From Eleginops maclovinus (lineage: Eukaryota > Chordata > Actinopteri > Perciformes > Eleginopidae): 64,000 bases of DNA. The position numbers and the translations under genes are program-made. Under the pieces are notes generated by a model, which searched no databases, had not been told where the DNA came from, and worked only from the letters and a program-made list of their open reading frames with translations. The stretch lies in assembly GCF_036324505.1 (NCBI RefSeq), contig NC_086366.1, positions 14,921,427 to 14,985,426 on the forward strand, read 5' to 3'. Of the stretch, positions 41,501-61,677 are shown in pieces. Within the stretch, counting starts at the first letter, position 1; each line of letters starts with the position of its first letter.

Positions 41501-44500
41501 TCTGACTTAACATGTTGTGACATCCGTGACCTTCCTCCCCCATTTTCAACCCCATTTCTTTTTCTCATTCCATCATCTTTTTCCCGACCTCACTGAGTTT
41601 CTGCCTGTTGTCATCATTACTCTGGTATATCTTGTCCTTCACTCCACCTCTTACTACAATCTGGGTTGACATGCCTTTCTAGGAATTTGTCACTTTGTGC
41701 CTTTTCGTTTCAGGGTGTGTGTTTTCTTTGCTGAGGTGAGACCGGGAGAGCATTTTTCGATACCTTGTTACTGTTAAAGTGGGTCTGTATAGTTATTTAC
41801 ATCTCTTTATTTGCCTGCCTCCTTCCTCTCCCAAGTTATGAGTCCAGATGCATCGTCAAACCTTACTCTCGAGGCATGGTTATGCAATACTGTTTTATAA
41901 CCTGAGCAACTAGAGGGCAGAAAAAAGGAACCTTGTGGGAGAGAACAGCTACAGAAAGAGCTCAAGTTGTCATAGTGAAAAGTATGCGTGTATTGCCATA
42001 CTGCCTTGTTTGCGTTAGCTTTCAGGTCATTTTTTCCTTATAGTCGCATTTAGTATGGATGTCTCTCACATTTCTAAGCAACTTATGGTTGTATTAGCCT
42101 AAACAGTGCCAAAATGTCATGTTCATAACATTCCCAAAATCATCACAATTACCAAGAACAATACATCAGCTCTTTCACACAGTAAGTAATCCCCTGGCCT
42201 CCAAACAGGCAAACTAATGTCGTAAATGCATGTCTATAATTGAAACAAACTCAAAGTGCATGCATTTAATCTGAACCCAAACTCACAGATAAACTCTTAC
42301 AATTTAAGTAAATGGAAAATGTAGTATTAGTTCTTCAGAATTTACTCTTAAATTGTTTCTTATCTTCCAATCATACATTTAATTCTTCTTAAACTTGGCT
42401 CTTTAAAAACATAACAAAAATCTGGGAAAGTTTGTAAATCATAAAAAATATGTAGTTTAAAAAGTTAATTATCTTTGTATGGTTTATTATTATGTTGTAC
42501 TATATCTACACAATGAACAGCCGAGGTGTCGGAACATGTTTATTTACCTTTTGGAAACTTTTTCTAAATATGGTCATGACAGGAAGTGTGCATGGACAAA
42601 TCAGTGAGTGGCACAGCTGACTGTTCAGTAAGTTTAGCCTGTACAATTACACAACAGCCCCACCAAGAATGCCAGAGTATCTGTCTCACACACCAACACA
42701 CTCCATCAGGAAGTGAGTGTGAAACTGCAGAAGTCAGAACCAAACATTCATAGCTCCGCAGCCAACTCACAGCTAACACATGACACCAGGTTATTACAAC
42801 ATGAGTCACACATCGAGCTCTTTGTCAGTGAAACGTTTCTGCTGACAAAGTACAGCGTCGAGCAATCACATCTGCATGTACACTTGCTAATTGTTCACAC
42901 GTGCAAAAGCATAATGATCACAATACAGTAGAATTATACTGTATGTTGTAGATGTAGCAGATGCCCCAGATATGACCCTCTACTTTGAATTGATTTCTGG
43001 GAATTTTGCAGAAGCTAGGCTCTGAGAAAATTGCTCATATCCTGTGTGGAGCTATGGAAGGGGAAGTCTCCTGTGACAGTGGGAATCTCCAGTCTGCTGA
43101 CCCACATCCCTGGGCTCTGTATCCTGCTCCACTACTGCTTTGCTTTGTTAAAGTTTGTACTTTAGACCTACGGAAAAAAGACGTAATTCTGACATCATTG
43201 ATCAGAAAACCTGTTGCATTTACATGTTGGTCTTACTAAAATATGTTTTCTTTGAAACAAACAAGTTATATTCAGTGTTTCTCTACAATAAACACATTAT
43301 TTGGATGCTTGAAGTTTATCAAACCTCATCAATGTTTTTCCTTCGTCACGAAACAAGGCTATTAAAACAAAAAATAGTTAAAGAATGAGTTACTAAAAAT
43401 AGTTTACTTAGCCTAGAAGACTTTTTTGTCTCTGCCTTTTGCCCTATGTTATGTGGTTTGGCCTTAGTGTGCATGCTAAAGAACAAACACTCATCAAACA
43501 TTTATCCAAAGTTTCAATGGTATTCATTAGCTCAACAAGGTATATTTAATATGCAGTGACAACCTCTCCAGCCATAGGGTGCAATAGTGGAGCAATGTTG
43601 TGTGGTATCAAATTTGCCACCTTCCTCTATTATGACAGATCGCACTTAGTGGTGTGATCTGAGTTAGCCAGTCTGTGAAAATGATATCTAATCCTGCTCA
43701 TTTGTTTTAAAAAGATGTCAAAATTATATTTGCAGTCATCTATTGCTCATATGCAAATATTTTGCTGGGCTACAGGTACAATGAGATAACTGAAAAAAAG
43801 CATGTTAACAGATGGGAGTGTCACATAAATCTGAAACTCAATGCTCCTTTCCCGTTCTGCCTGTGGCACTCTGTGCTTGGTTACAAAGTATTTTGCTGAT
43901 CAATGGGTTCAGATGCACTGTCTGGCTGCTAAGAATTCAGTGGTCACTGATCCTGCTGCCAATAGGCTTTTAACAAAAGACAACACTAAGACAGATAAAA
44001 TATATACCTCCCGGAGAATTTTTTTTCATTATCACATTAAATTGAAAACTAAAGTTGAGAAAATCTTGCTGTTCCCTGAGATGATTGCCTACTGACTGAT
44101 TTTGTGTGTGTGAGTGCTTGACTCGATACTACAGTTGTAAAACAATTTACTATAGGCAAGCAACACATGGTGCAACTCCGTAACAAAGTACAATGCTCAT
44201 TACTATCCAGCATAATACTTGTCACATGTGTCATGTGTTGTGAGACTGAATGGTGTCCACTGTTGGTGATCAGTGAGCTGACAGGAAGGAAGGGTGTCTC
44301 CTTGTAAGACTTCCTGTCCTGCTGTGTGACTAAGTGTCGGTCCTTGTGCTGCTCTTTTCCTTTTCCCTTCCCTCTTCTCTTCCCCCAAGGCTCCCCACTT
44401 ACTTCTCACTCACATCCTTCTTCATTTAATTTATTAGCTGTGGTTGGACCATCTGTCCAGACTTTGGTAAGTCAACTATTGACTAGCTGCAAGAGTCATT

Positions 44501-44820
44501 TCTTTATCTTGTACCTGCAGGTTTTTTTTATAGCGTATTTATTCTTTGCAATAACTATGTTTAATTGTTATCCAGTTCATGGATAAGATCAATACTATTA
44601 ACAATTTACAAAGCAAATATAAGGCTACGTCCAGTTTAGCCTAGTTTCTAAACCAAAGGTTAATTTTGAGTTCTCGACAGTCTCTTGTGTGTGCACATGA
44701 TGTAAAAACACTAACACTTCCCTGTGCCCAAAGCATTGTCCACCATACCCCGACTTTTGTTTTAATTTGAACAGATTCAACATGATTAATCATCTGTGAA
44801 GGGGGTTGTGGATAAAATGT
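35541..44820. other. Long intergenic stretch without a recognised gene
   Basis: No supported coding exon or RNA gene. It includes a possible degenerate repeat near 37495-37600 (listed separately), a pyrimidine-rich segment around 41340-41600, and a short palindrome gctaacgttagc at about 41107-41118. Open frames here are short and lack domain signals. Confidence 0.5.
37495..37600 (+). repeat. Possible degenerate dispersed fish repeat
   Basis: The words aaagctgggcaaatag, gtcaaaatt and gtgatataaa in this order resemble a common teleost repeat that contains gctgggcaatatgg and clock-like cgatat blocks. The match is short and A/T-rich, so it may be coincidental. Confidence 0.25.
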
Positions 44821-44824
44821 GTGA

Positions 44825-44965
44825 GTAAAGCTAGTGTTTTCCCTCTATTTCCAGTCTTAATACTAAGCTAAGCTAACCGGCTGCAGTGCTCTGTGCTTAC
44901 CATATACACACACGTCAATTGAAGGTAAGAAAGTATGCTTATTTCCAAAAAACAAAATTTCCCTT
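44825..44965 (+). repeat. Degenerate copy of a dispersed percomorph repeat
   Basis: The core gctaagctaaccggctgc at about 44867-44884 is preceded by ccagtctt and followed by gtgcttacc, a caca-rich patch, aagaaag and a tatttcc block. This order is that of a very common percomorph interspersed repeat. The copy has diverged and is truncated at the right, where the usual ending is missing. Recognition is from memory of the family; I give it no family name. Confidence 0.6.
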
Positions 44966-46411
<1,446 letters not shown>

Positions 46412-46537
46412 AATGGAGTGAGTAAGGGATTGAGTTTGTGTGCTGTTTCAGGAATATCTTCTCTGAGGACCATATGGTACAACACTGCCTGCTGGGCAAA
46501 GATAAACCCCACATGTAATGGCAGCAGAGACACCCGT

Positions 46538-46539
<2 letters not shown>

Positions 46540-46612
<73 letters not shown>
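46540..46612. repeat. (AC)n microsatellite, right arm of an inverted pair
   Basis: 73 bp of AC repeat, fully complementary to part of the (TG)n array at 46289-46409. Confidence 0.98.
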
Positions 46613-46615
<3 letters not shown>

Positions 46616-48126
46616 GCACGAACATGTGCGCTTCACATTGCACTGACAGCCTCAGTGTAATGTGCATTGTAATTAGTCTGCACCTTCATGTTTGCAGTTG
46701 AATAACAGCGATACACCGCAGGATGGCTAGTGTTCATGTCAGTCTCTCTGCTCCCCTCACTGTCCCTCCTCCTCCTACTCCTCCTCCTCGTCCTCCTCAG
46801 CTGATTTCCTTTCTACCTGCCTGCCTATACTTGTCCACATCAAATGCTTTCCACCTTTCTCTGAGGGCAAACTTCCCTCTACCAACCTGAGTCACAAAGC
46901 CTTTTCTGAGCTGAACAACTCATGCTTTCTTCCCACACGTTTAATATGGAAGTTTGTCTTTGTACTTTGGCGGTTCAGGAAGCGATACATTTTTCCCTGT
47001 CTCTTCCTTTGTTGACTATTTCTCTAATTTCATTTATCTAATTAAAAATACATAAAATAAATACATGTTAAAAATACTAAAACGTTAACCATTGCATTAC
47101 TTAACAATTCTAAAGACCAAATCATGGGTTTGCATATTTTAGCACATTGTTTATTTGCAACTAAATTACGGCAAACCATTTGAACATCAGCCTGTTGTTT
47201 GGATGTACTGTATTTCTGCCTAAAGTTTCCATCGAAATCATTGGTTTAAATTGCTTGCTCAAAATGCATGCATGAATTGTGTAATGCACTTCAATGAAAA
47301 TCAAGTCAATCATTGTATGGTAACATTTATAAGTATTTTATGCAATATTGATGTCTGGTCGGATCACTGAAAAATAATGTGACCACAAATAGTTCAACAA
47401 TCAGACAAGACCATGAAAATAACACATATGTTTTGATACACTGGAATCATGTTGTAAGTGTCATGGTTTAGAGTCTCAACTGCATTAAAAAGGCAGCAAA
47501 AATGTATGCAGATGTCTGCAGTGCTAATTGCTTTTTATATGGAGTGAATGGATAGATGCCTGAACATTTTTAAACTGTACAATTAATACACAGCATTACA
47601 TTGAAAATAGCAAGCAAACATGATTTTCAGTAGGAAACTCAAACTTGTAAAACCACTGCTATGATCCATTAACCTGTTTGATGTTTAATGTTCTGTCTGG
47701 CTCTGTGTGTGTTATACCTGTGTGGACTTGCAGCAGAGCCAGACTGCATGAAAAGGGAAGGTCACTCAAATCAAAGTTCTCCAAAACTCCCACGCTTCTC
47801 CTCTAGTCAGGCTTTCTCACTGATTAGACAGATTACATAAAGAAACATTTACCTCTGTGTCTCAGAACACGGGGGTAAACAACATGGTGTTTTCTTTACA
47901 AATGTGGGGGGGGGGGATTGTAAACCCCTGTGGCAGAAATCCTCCACCCCCACTGCATCTTGTGCTAACTGTCAGACGTGGTAACATGGATGAGGGCACA
48001 GCTGGAAGAGAAATGGAAAGAGTCGTACAAAGAGAGGGGCGGAGAAGGAGACAAGGCTGTTTGAAGCCGGGTAGCTGGGGCTTTTTTTGATGCTTTTCAG
48101 ACAGAAAAAGACAGGGAAGAAGTGAG

Positions 48127-48128
<2 letters not shown>
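46613..48128. other. Intergenic DNA, nothing recognised
   Basis: Includes a pyrimidine tract with repeated CCT triplets at about 46764-46800 and an 11-G run at 47906-47916. No gene supported. Confidence 0.55.

Positions 48129-48163
<35 letters not shown>
48129..48163. repeat. (AC)n microsatellite
   Basis: 35 bp of AC repeat. Confidence 0.97.
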
Positions 48164-54945
<6,782 letters not shown>

Positions 54946-55246
54946 ATGTTTGTGTTTTGGTAAGTGGAAAAAAGAGAGGTGTGAACCTTGGGACTTGTGT
55001 CTCGGGGGAAATCCCAAAGGTAAACAATTATGACTAATTAGAGCAAACATAATGCTAATGCTCCTCAGTTGTTACCTAACATACAATGATTAATCTTTAC
55101 ATGCTGGTGAAACGACTGAGGGAATATTTCAGATATAATTTAGTTTATTCAACATCCTTATTTTAAGTGAAGTTATCATGAAAATTAAAATTGTGTTTTT
55201 ACTGTTAACAAATATCACTGAGTCTATCCTGAGGTCAATTGTTTAA

Positions 55247-55390
55247 TTCAGAATCAAGCATTCTTCATTTGTCTCAAAGCAGGTAACTGAGCATCATTAC
55301 AACAGCATTTACAAAAAGTAGGCTAAAATAAGCAACCATGCATGTAATAAATAAAAAGTACAGGGATTTTGCAGCAAAATAATTAAGTGA
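55247..55390 (+). repeat. Dispersed teleost repeat, second copy
   Basis: Opens ttcagaatcaagcattctt, then cattacaacagcatttaca and an A-rich body with aataaataaaaagtaca. This resembles the element at 48879-49060 but more diverged. Same orientation as the first copy. Confidence 0.4.
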
Positions 55391-55856
55391 TTCCATGTGA
55401 GCATATCATGTCATTTTTGTTGATTTAAAGTACAGCAATTTGTTTGAATTGTTATTATTTTGTGTCTACTGATCATGCATGCCTCTTGAGTTATTAAGAT
55501 AATTCATACCTATTATCTAATTTACTCTCACAACCAAATGTACTCTATATTACAAAATCTATGGCAGCACATCAAACTCTACAGGGACTTAAAGCAATAC
55601 CATCTTCAATATGTCATTCACAAGATGCAATCATTCGGACTTAATTAATATGGAAGCAATTACACTATAAGACCAGTAAAGCCAGTAGATAATTATGTGT
55701 ACCAAATGCATGAAAACATGTTTGTCGTAATGCAAATACTGTAATTATCCATTGAGGACCTGAATAATGCACTAAAAAGTCAATTATTTGGGATTTTATT
55801 CCACAATATGCTGTGACATTTGGGCCTTGGAGAAGTGTCTTAGTCAAGATGAGAAA

Positions 55857-56414
55857 ATGACACCTAAGAATGATCATACATTTAAAACAGCATGTGTTTC
55901 TCCCATTGCTGTCTTGGTATCCATATTTATTTCTCTTACTTTGAATATTCCCTCTGCTAATTATATTTATAATTATTTCAGTGAGCTGGATGTTATATTA
56001 TTTCCAAACTGCCCTGCTGATCTATCGGGAAATGTGATCCAATCAAAATGTTATAATACCACGTTGGTTTGGGTCTCCTCCTACTTTCAAGAAGCTAACA
56101 AAATACAACTGTACATTTTACAGACACAGCCGTCCAGCTTTGATCTAATTACGTTTTTTTATTCGTCCATGCCCAATAGTGCATGTCTGAATGCTACATA
56201 CCGCAACATGCCACACACAATGACATCATCAGCCTGGGGCAAACAGCCAATGAGAACCTTAGGGGGGGAGTCAATTTTGGGTCATTGCAACAATACTGGC
56301 CAATCAGAACAAGCGAGTAGTCCAGTAACCATGGTGATTAGCCTGGGTTCAAATATTATATGTATGTGTGACAGATGCCCCCTGTGTCGGGTCCATATGC
56401 ACTTGTGTACATAG
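55857..56414 (+). other. Unassigned 185-codon open frame
   Basis: Runs from ATG at 55857 to TAG at 56412-56414. It has one hydrophobic stretch near residues 12-34, several N-X-S/T sites and scattered Cys, but no family that I recognise and no convincing repeat of the pattern in neighbouring frames. The right part overlaps the CCAAT/RFX-like cluster. Probably chance; listed because it is the longest non-repeat frame outside the three genes. Confidence 0.12.
56221..56338. promoter_or_regulatory. Cluster of CCAAT boxes, an RFX-like site and a CRE-like site
   Basis: CCAAT boxes lie at 56247-56251 (gccaatgagaac) and 56300-56304 (gccaatcagaac) in the same orientation, 53 bp apart. An X-box-like gtaaccatggtgat is at 56325-56338 and a CRE-like tgacatcatc at 56221-56230. 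Read on the minus strand, the order is RFX-like site then an exact ctgattgg Y-box. This is a promoter- or enhancer-like arrangement, but no gene start is visible on either strand nearby. Motif matches this short occur by chance. Confidence 0.25.
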
Positions 56415-59400
56415 GAGGGCCGCTGGGTTGGCCCCATACTGTGGGTGGGTATACTGCATGCCTGAAGGGGCACATAATGGTTATCCCTGGACACTAAGGT
56501 GAACTCACATTCAGTAATAAGCTGTTGTCCTACTTTTGTAACATATGGCTTATGCATTCATAATGTGATCCGTACATGTGCAGTATTAGCCATGCTTCTT
56601 CGCCAGCTTCCTGTTTGTTACAGTCTTTTTTTCTCAGCATGTAACTTATAGCTAGGGTAATTACAGTCGTTAGCTCTCCTCTGCATTGTTCTCTGAGAGG
56701 ACTGATGAGGAGACGTGTGGGTGGCAGTGAAGGGTGAGGGGAGGGGGGGCAAGGACAGCGTGCAAACAGCACTCCTGAGTAGGAGAAGTACAATGGGCTG
56801 TGAGTCAGAGGAACAAGAGGAGAGAAGAGCGAGAGAAAGGGAAAGGTATGCTGAGAAAAGGTCAATGTGAGGAGGGCTTTTTTCATGCCAGAGGACTGAG
56901 AAAGCCTAAAAATGCTGTGCTCAAATTATCTGTCTCTTTATGGCTTTAATGTTCATATCTGGCTAGGTAGTGAGGAGTGACTCATGATGCTCAGAGGAGA
57001 GAGTGGGGCTGCTACTCAATCGAGGCTCAACATGAAAATGTGTTAAACAACAACTATACATTTCTCTTCTTATACATCTATATAGCTTGTGTTTTACAGG
57101 TATTGTACATTGTAATGCTAAGTGTGTCCTTACATCAAACCTGTCTTTCTTGCTTCCCAATTCACAAATTGTTTTGCCACTCCATCATCATGATGAGAAA
57201 TCATCTAACCCCTGCATTCCTCACTCCCAAGACTATGCACACTGTTGTTATCCCCATTGTCTGTCACTGAATTATCTGAAATACGTGCTACACTGCACTG
57301 CACAGCCAGCAGGAAAACAACAACCACAGTCATCCAATGCATTCATTTACAAAGCTCTGACTCGAACATTGTCGCAATCTTATGCTTTAGTGTGGTGTTT
57401 GTTTTGCTCTCAGCTCTCATCTCAAATTTTCCAACTCATTTTATCAAACACAATTCAGTTTGGTCCGTCAGATGGTCATACTCTGGGCCAGTGTGGTAGG
57501 CGAACAAGTTTGCCAAATCGCAGGCATGATAACATTTATCAAATTCTTTGAGAAGCAAACATCTCAGATTTCTACAAGAAGCCCAATACAAAAGAGATGA
57601 ATGGGATGTTTGGTTAGTGGTGCTTACAGCATTGCAGAATTACATTGAAAAATAAAAAATGCCTGTCTCTTCAGAAACGGTGCTCTGGATAATACACAGT
57701 CCTTGTTGCAGACAATATTATATGAGACATTTATTTAACCAAAAGTAACAGTTTCCATACATTATTTTTAAGGCGTTCTCACAAAATGTTTAAAATAACC
57801 GTTTTTCTGATTTTGCAATACAGGACGTGGTAGTTATTTTCATGATGTGAGCAATGCAGATTTCATTTGATTAATCTTTTTTCTTTTTAAGGGGGAAGTA
57901 AAATAATTTCATTACAATTAAAAACCTATATGGATACCACCAGATGTAAGTCTTGTGGGTTGTGTTTGTAATTTTGTAATTTGGGCTCAAAACAAGTCAA
58001 AACCATCCCTGCTCGACAAAGACGACTTCAACTCTTTACATTACTTTTCCTGTAAACGTTAAAAAGATACCAGAGGACTATGTAAAAGGAACATCTTGAA
58101 GCAAGTTCACTTTCCTAGAAAACAAGTTTAGCATCTTTTATATCTAAAATTAGATTTCCAAGTGAACAATTGTAGCATATAGCTGCAGGCATGTCTTTCC
58201 ATTGGGGTCTAACACAATTTTATGCAAATGCATTCGATAACTCACCCGGGCACTTGGTAAATCAAAAATATTCTTTAATTTCTGTAATACAAACAACATC
58301 CAGCCAAAATAAATAGTTTTGAGTGAGTGAGTCTTATTAGGAGCAGAGCTGGATGCCAAAAGGAAACACTGGAATGCATTTCCATATAAGATTTAATTAT
58401 AGAGGGGCAGCTTAGCTCCTTTATACCTGCAGTACAAAGCTGAGACGACTCATTTGTAGGTCAAATTAGATTGTCAGAAATGGACTTATTATCTTGTTTT
58501 GTAAGGTTGCTCCTCACAGTCCTCCCCTTTACTTTTTAAATAACTATATTTCCCCTGTAAAATAAATTACTTTCTTTAAGGATAGGATTTGTTCTTAATC
58601 TCATTTGTTTTGCGTTCTTGTCAGGTTGTCCTGCTAATTCTGCCATAGTTCTTTTCAAATCAACACCATTTGGTTTTGAATCAGACTTAATTCAGACACG
58701 CAAATGCCCACACAGAAAGTAAAAGCTAATGCTATTGCCTTATCAGTCTTTGACGTAGGAAGGATAAAGATGGCTTTGTGGAGAAGCTATAGGTTTATAC
58801 TCTTTCTTTTTTACTCTACTGTTCCTTCAAGTCAAGTTTGCCCCCTTTAACAGCGTCAGGATGATCGGGAATTGCTTTTGGGTCTTCCAGTCGGAGGTGA
58901 GTGTCTTGTCAGATGGCAAAGGAAACGTATATATTTTTAAACTAAACAACATGAGGAAACATATAGCTCTCTAAACAATACAACAGGATAGGCTGCTGAA
59001 CTTCCTCTGGAACATAATGAGGCTGGTCACACCACATGGGGTCTGTATGACTAATGCAAGCATAAAAGTGATGTTGTCATGATTGATGATTGAAACTATA
59101 ATAATAAATGTAAGTCTTCATTATGAATACAGCAAGAGTAATGTTTCTGTTAATGAAATTAATATTGTTGTGGATTTATTTGAGATGTTTTTGCAGTGTT
59201 ACATACACAAGCGTAAACATCACGAGGGAATAAGACCATAATAATCTATATATATGTTTTTTGATTCACAGAATAAATAATCTGTTTCTTGACCTTGTTT
59301 TTTATTTTATGAAATGTTATATTTTCTCTACATATTGGACCGTCTTTGTAAGCATGTTTTACTGTAGGTGACAATTTATTCTTCCTGAACTTAAATTTCC

Positions 59401-60780
59401 TTAACAACTCTTTATCACTTCAACATAGCTTGTCTAAACATATTTTCATCAGTCAACCCTTTTCCAAGACTTCAAGAATCAGTTAGGACTCAAAAACACA
59501 AACAACAACTGGTATTTATTTATCATGGTTTTATATAGGCAAATGTTGTTATAGGGCGGGTTTGTTAAATGTTCAAGGTCTGTTTTCCGATGTGGTGCTT
59601 GCACCAGCAGGACTTCCAACGGTGACATATTACTAGAAATAATTTTAAAAATCACTCTAAGTCACATTTTATAATGAAGTGTGTATTTATTAAGTAAGAT
59701 AATTATGGAAATGGAAATAAGAAAATATTTGTATTTCTACCTTTGGACTAAAGAGAGCAAAACGTGTGACTAGTGTCAAGCAATTTGACCTTAAATCTAA
59801 GATAAAACCCACTGTGTTTACATGAATCCTAGTAAACGAGACAAGTCCTCCCTCTAGCGGTTAAATAGAAGAAATACTGGCGCACAAGAGCCACGCGGTG
59901 GAGCACCATCCATACACAATCCAGCATGTTGTATGGTTTGTGTCAAAGTTGGCATCTTTTCTGGAGTTTCCGTGTGAGTGTAATCTCTAAAGGTCACATG
60001 CTCAAGTAATTAAAGGGTTATTTTAGGCCCTGTGAGGATTTAATAAGAAAATACTTTTGTCACATTATTTCGCAATCAGTAATGCATGAAATAACCACAG
60101 CCTCAAATTGCACAACAGGGATTTTTATTGTAGCGGGAATGAAAAGCTGTAAATCTGTGAGATCATGGCTAAACATCTGCATAGTTCACTGCAAAACAGG
60201 CAGACCAAATGGACTTTGTATAGAGAGACTTAAAGTACCAGGCAGTCTAGGGTCATTTTAAAGACATAGCCAAAACATCAATCTTATTGGACTATTTTGG
60301 ACAGTGCTGTGGCTTTTTATTTGAATCATTAGCCTCTTTGTGTTTACTCCTTAAGGTCAAATTGCTTGACAGGATTATCAGCATTTACAAATAGGATACT
60401 ATACTATAACTTTTAAATCAACAAATAAAAGGAATTGAAAGATTGATTCAATCACTATTAATCACTGAAGGTCTATGCAAGTACGCCATAAGCCATAGGG
60501 TGGCGCACCACAGCAATTATTCAATTTAGTATCCTAAAAGACAAATAAATGCAGCATTTGTGCAGTTGTCAAAACTTGTAATTATTTATTTAATTGTTAT
60601 TTTTACACCTTTTTTTTTTTGTTTCTTTGAGGTCTTTCCATTTCATGAGAATATTAACTAACAACATAATAATTGTTTTTGTTTTGTTTTGTTATCTACT
60701 AAATGTTATGAATAAGGTGATCATTTATTTAAAACAGAACCACAGCCTCAAGTAAACCAATATCCTGCAGTAGGTGAGTT
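56415..60780. other. Intergenic DNA upstream of arhgef26
   Basis: Mostly A/T-rich with short frames. A 154-codon frame at 57087-57551 looks like translation of non-coding sequence. No gene, RNA or clear mobile element was recognised. Confidence 0.5.
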
Positions 60781-61093
60781 CCTGCGCATTTAGGAGATTT
60801 GGGAGTTCTTCTGTTTCCCTCTCTCTTCTGTTCAGGTCCCCTCCCTCCTCCTCCTCCTGCTCATAGAAAACCTGCAGCTCAGCCAGCCGTGATTCAGACG
60901 CGCTCTGTGCCGCTAACACGAGTTTCCAGTGGAGCACACACTGTAACTCTGCAGCTCCAACTTTGTTTTCACCAACTTTTTGGGGGGTTTCGATACCATG
61001 CTGGATAAACCGCATTAACCTTTGATATTCGTCAAAAGGACGTTTGTTTTACGACAGCGCAGGTACAATGTGCAGCAGATCGACTGATTAAAA
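60781..61093 (+). other. arhgef26: arhgef26 predicted promoter-proximal region and non-coding exon 1
   Basis: Composition shifts from A/T-rich to G/C-richer between about 60780 and 61070, with a CCTCC-rich patch at 60839-60860. The exon is closed by a strong donor, aaa|gtaagt, at 61094. ATGs at 60998 and 61067 open frames of 6 and 7 codons that stop within the exon. The start site itself is not fixed. Exon 1 is joined by inference to the acceptor at 61582-61583, across a 490-bp intron. Confidence 0.5.
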
Positions 61094-61583
61094 GTAAGTT
61101 GAACACAACATTTCGCAAAATAAAGCTACTTAAGAAAACGTTTCTCTTCTACAGAGAATCCGTATATATGTTGTCTAATAAATAAATGTAGCACGCTGTA
61201 TTATGCAGTATTGTTTGTAGTATTTATAAAAAACATGAGCAAATAAGTTTTGATTTTAAGTTGTAAAGTACATAAAAAACTACATTTGTCTCTAAATTCA
61301 ATTTTGCCAGAGACCAGTGTTTCCTTTTTGGAATATTACAGAGATGGCTCACAGCTAACAATATCCTGTCAGCCTTTTGTTTGTAATAAGGTCATTTCAG
61401 CACAGTGAACATATACAAAAGGATTGCCAGCTGTCTTCACTGGCTTGGCTTCTGTTTCACCATTCCGCAACTATTTCTCTATGTGTTTTTCAGGTTTGCC
61501 AGTATCTGTATTGAATCCCTGTTAATGAGTTAACTTTGGGAATTTTGACACTGTACTAAAACTCCTCTCTTGTTTACTCTTAG

Positions 61584-61677
61584 GTGAGAGATCAGTCTTC
61601 TACAGTGCTGCAGTGTTTGCACTGTGACCTGTAGGTTCAGACACAGATAGTGAAGAGGACAGAGCCAATCTAGCATC
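61584..61677 (+). other. arhgef26: arhgef26 5' UTR part of exon 2
   Basis: The exon begins behind the acceptor gtttactcttag (ending 61583) and carries 94 bases of leader to the ATG at 61678. The start context has A at -3 and G at +4. Confidence 0.6.

Noticed and set aside
57087..57551. 154-codon frame
   Set aside because: Composition resembles translated non-coding DNA, it overlaps other frames, and no domain is recognisable.
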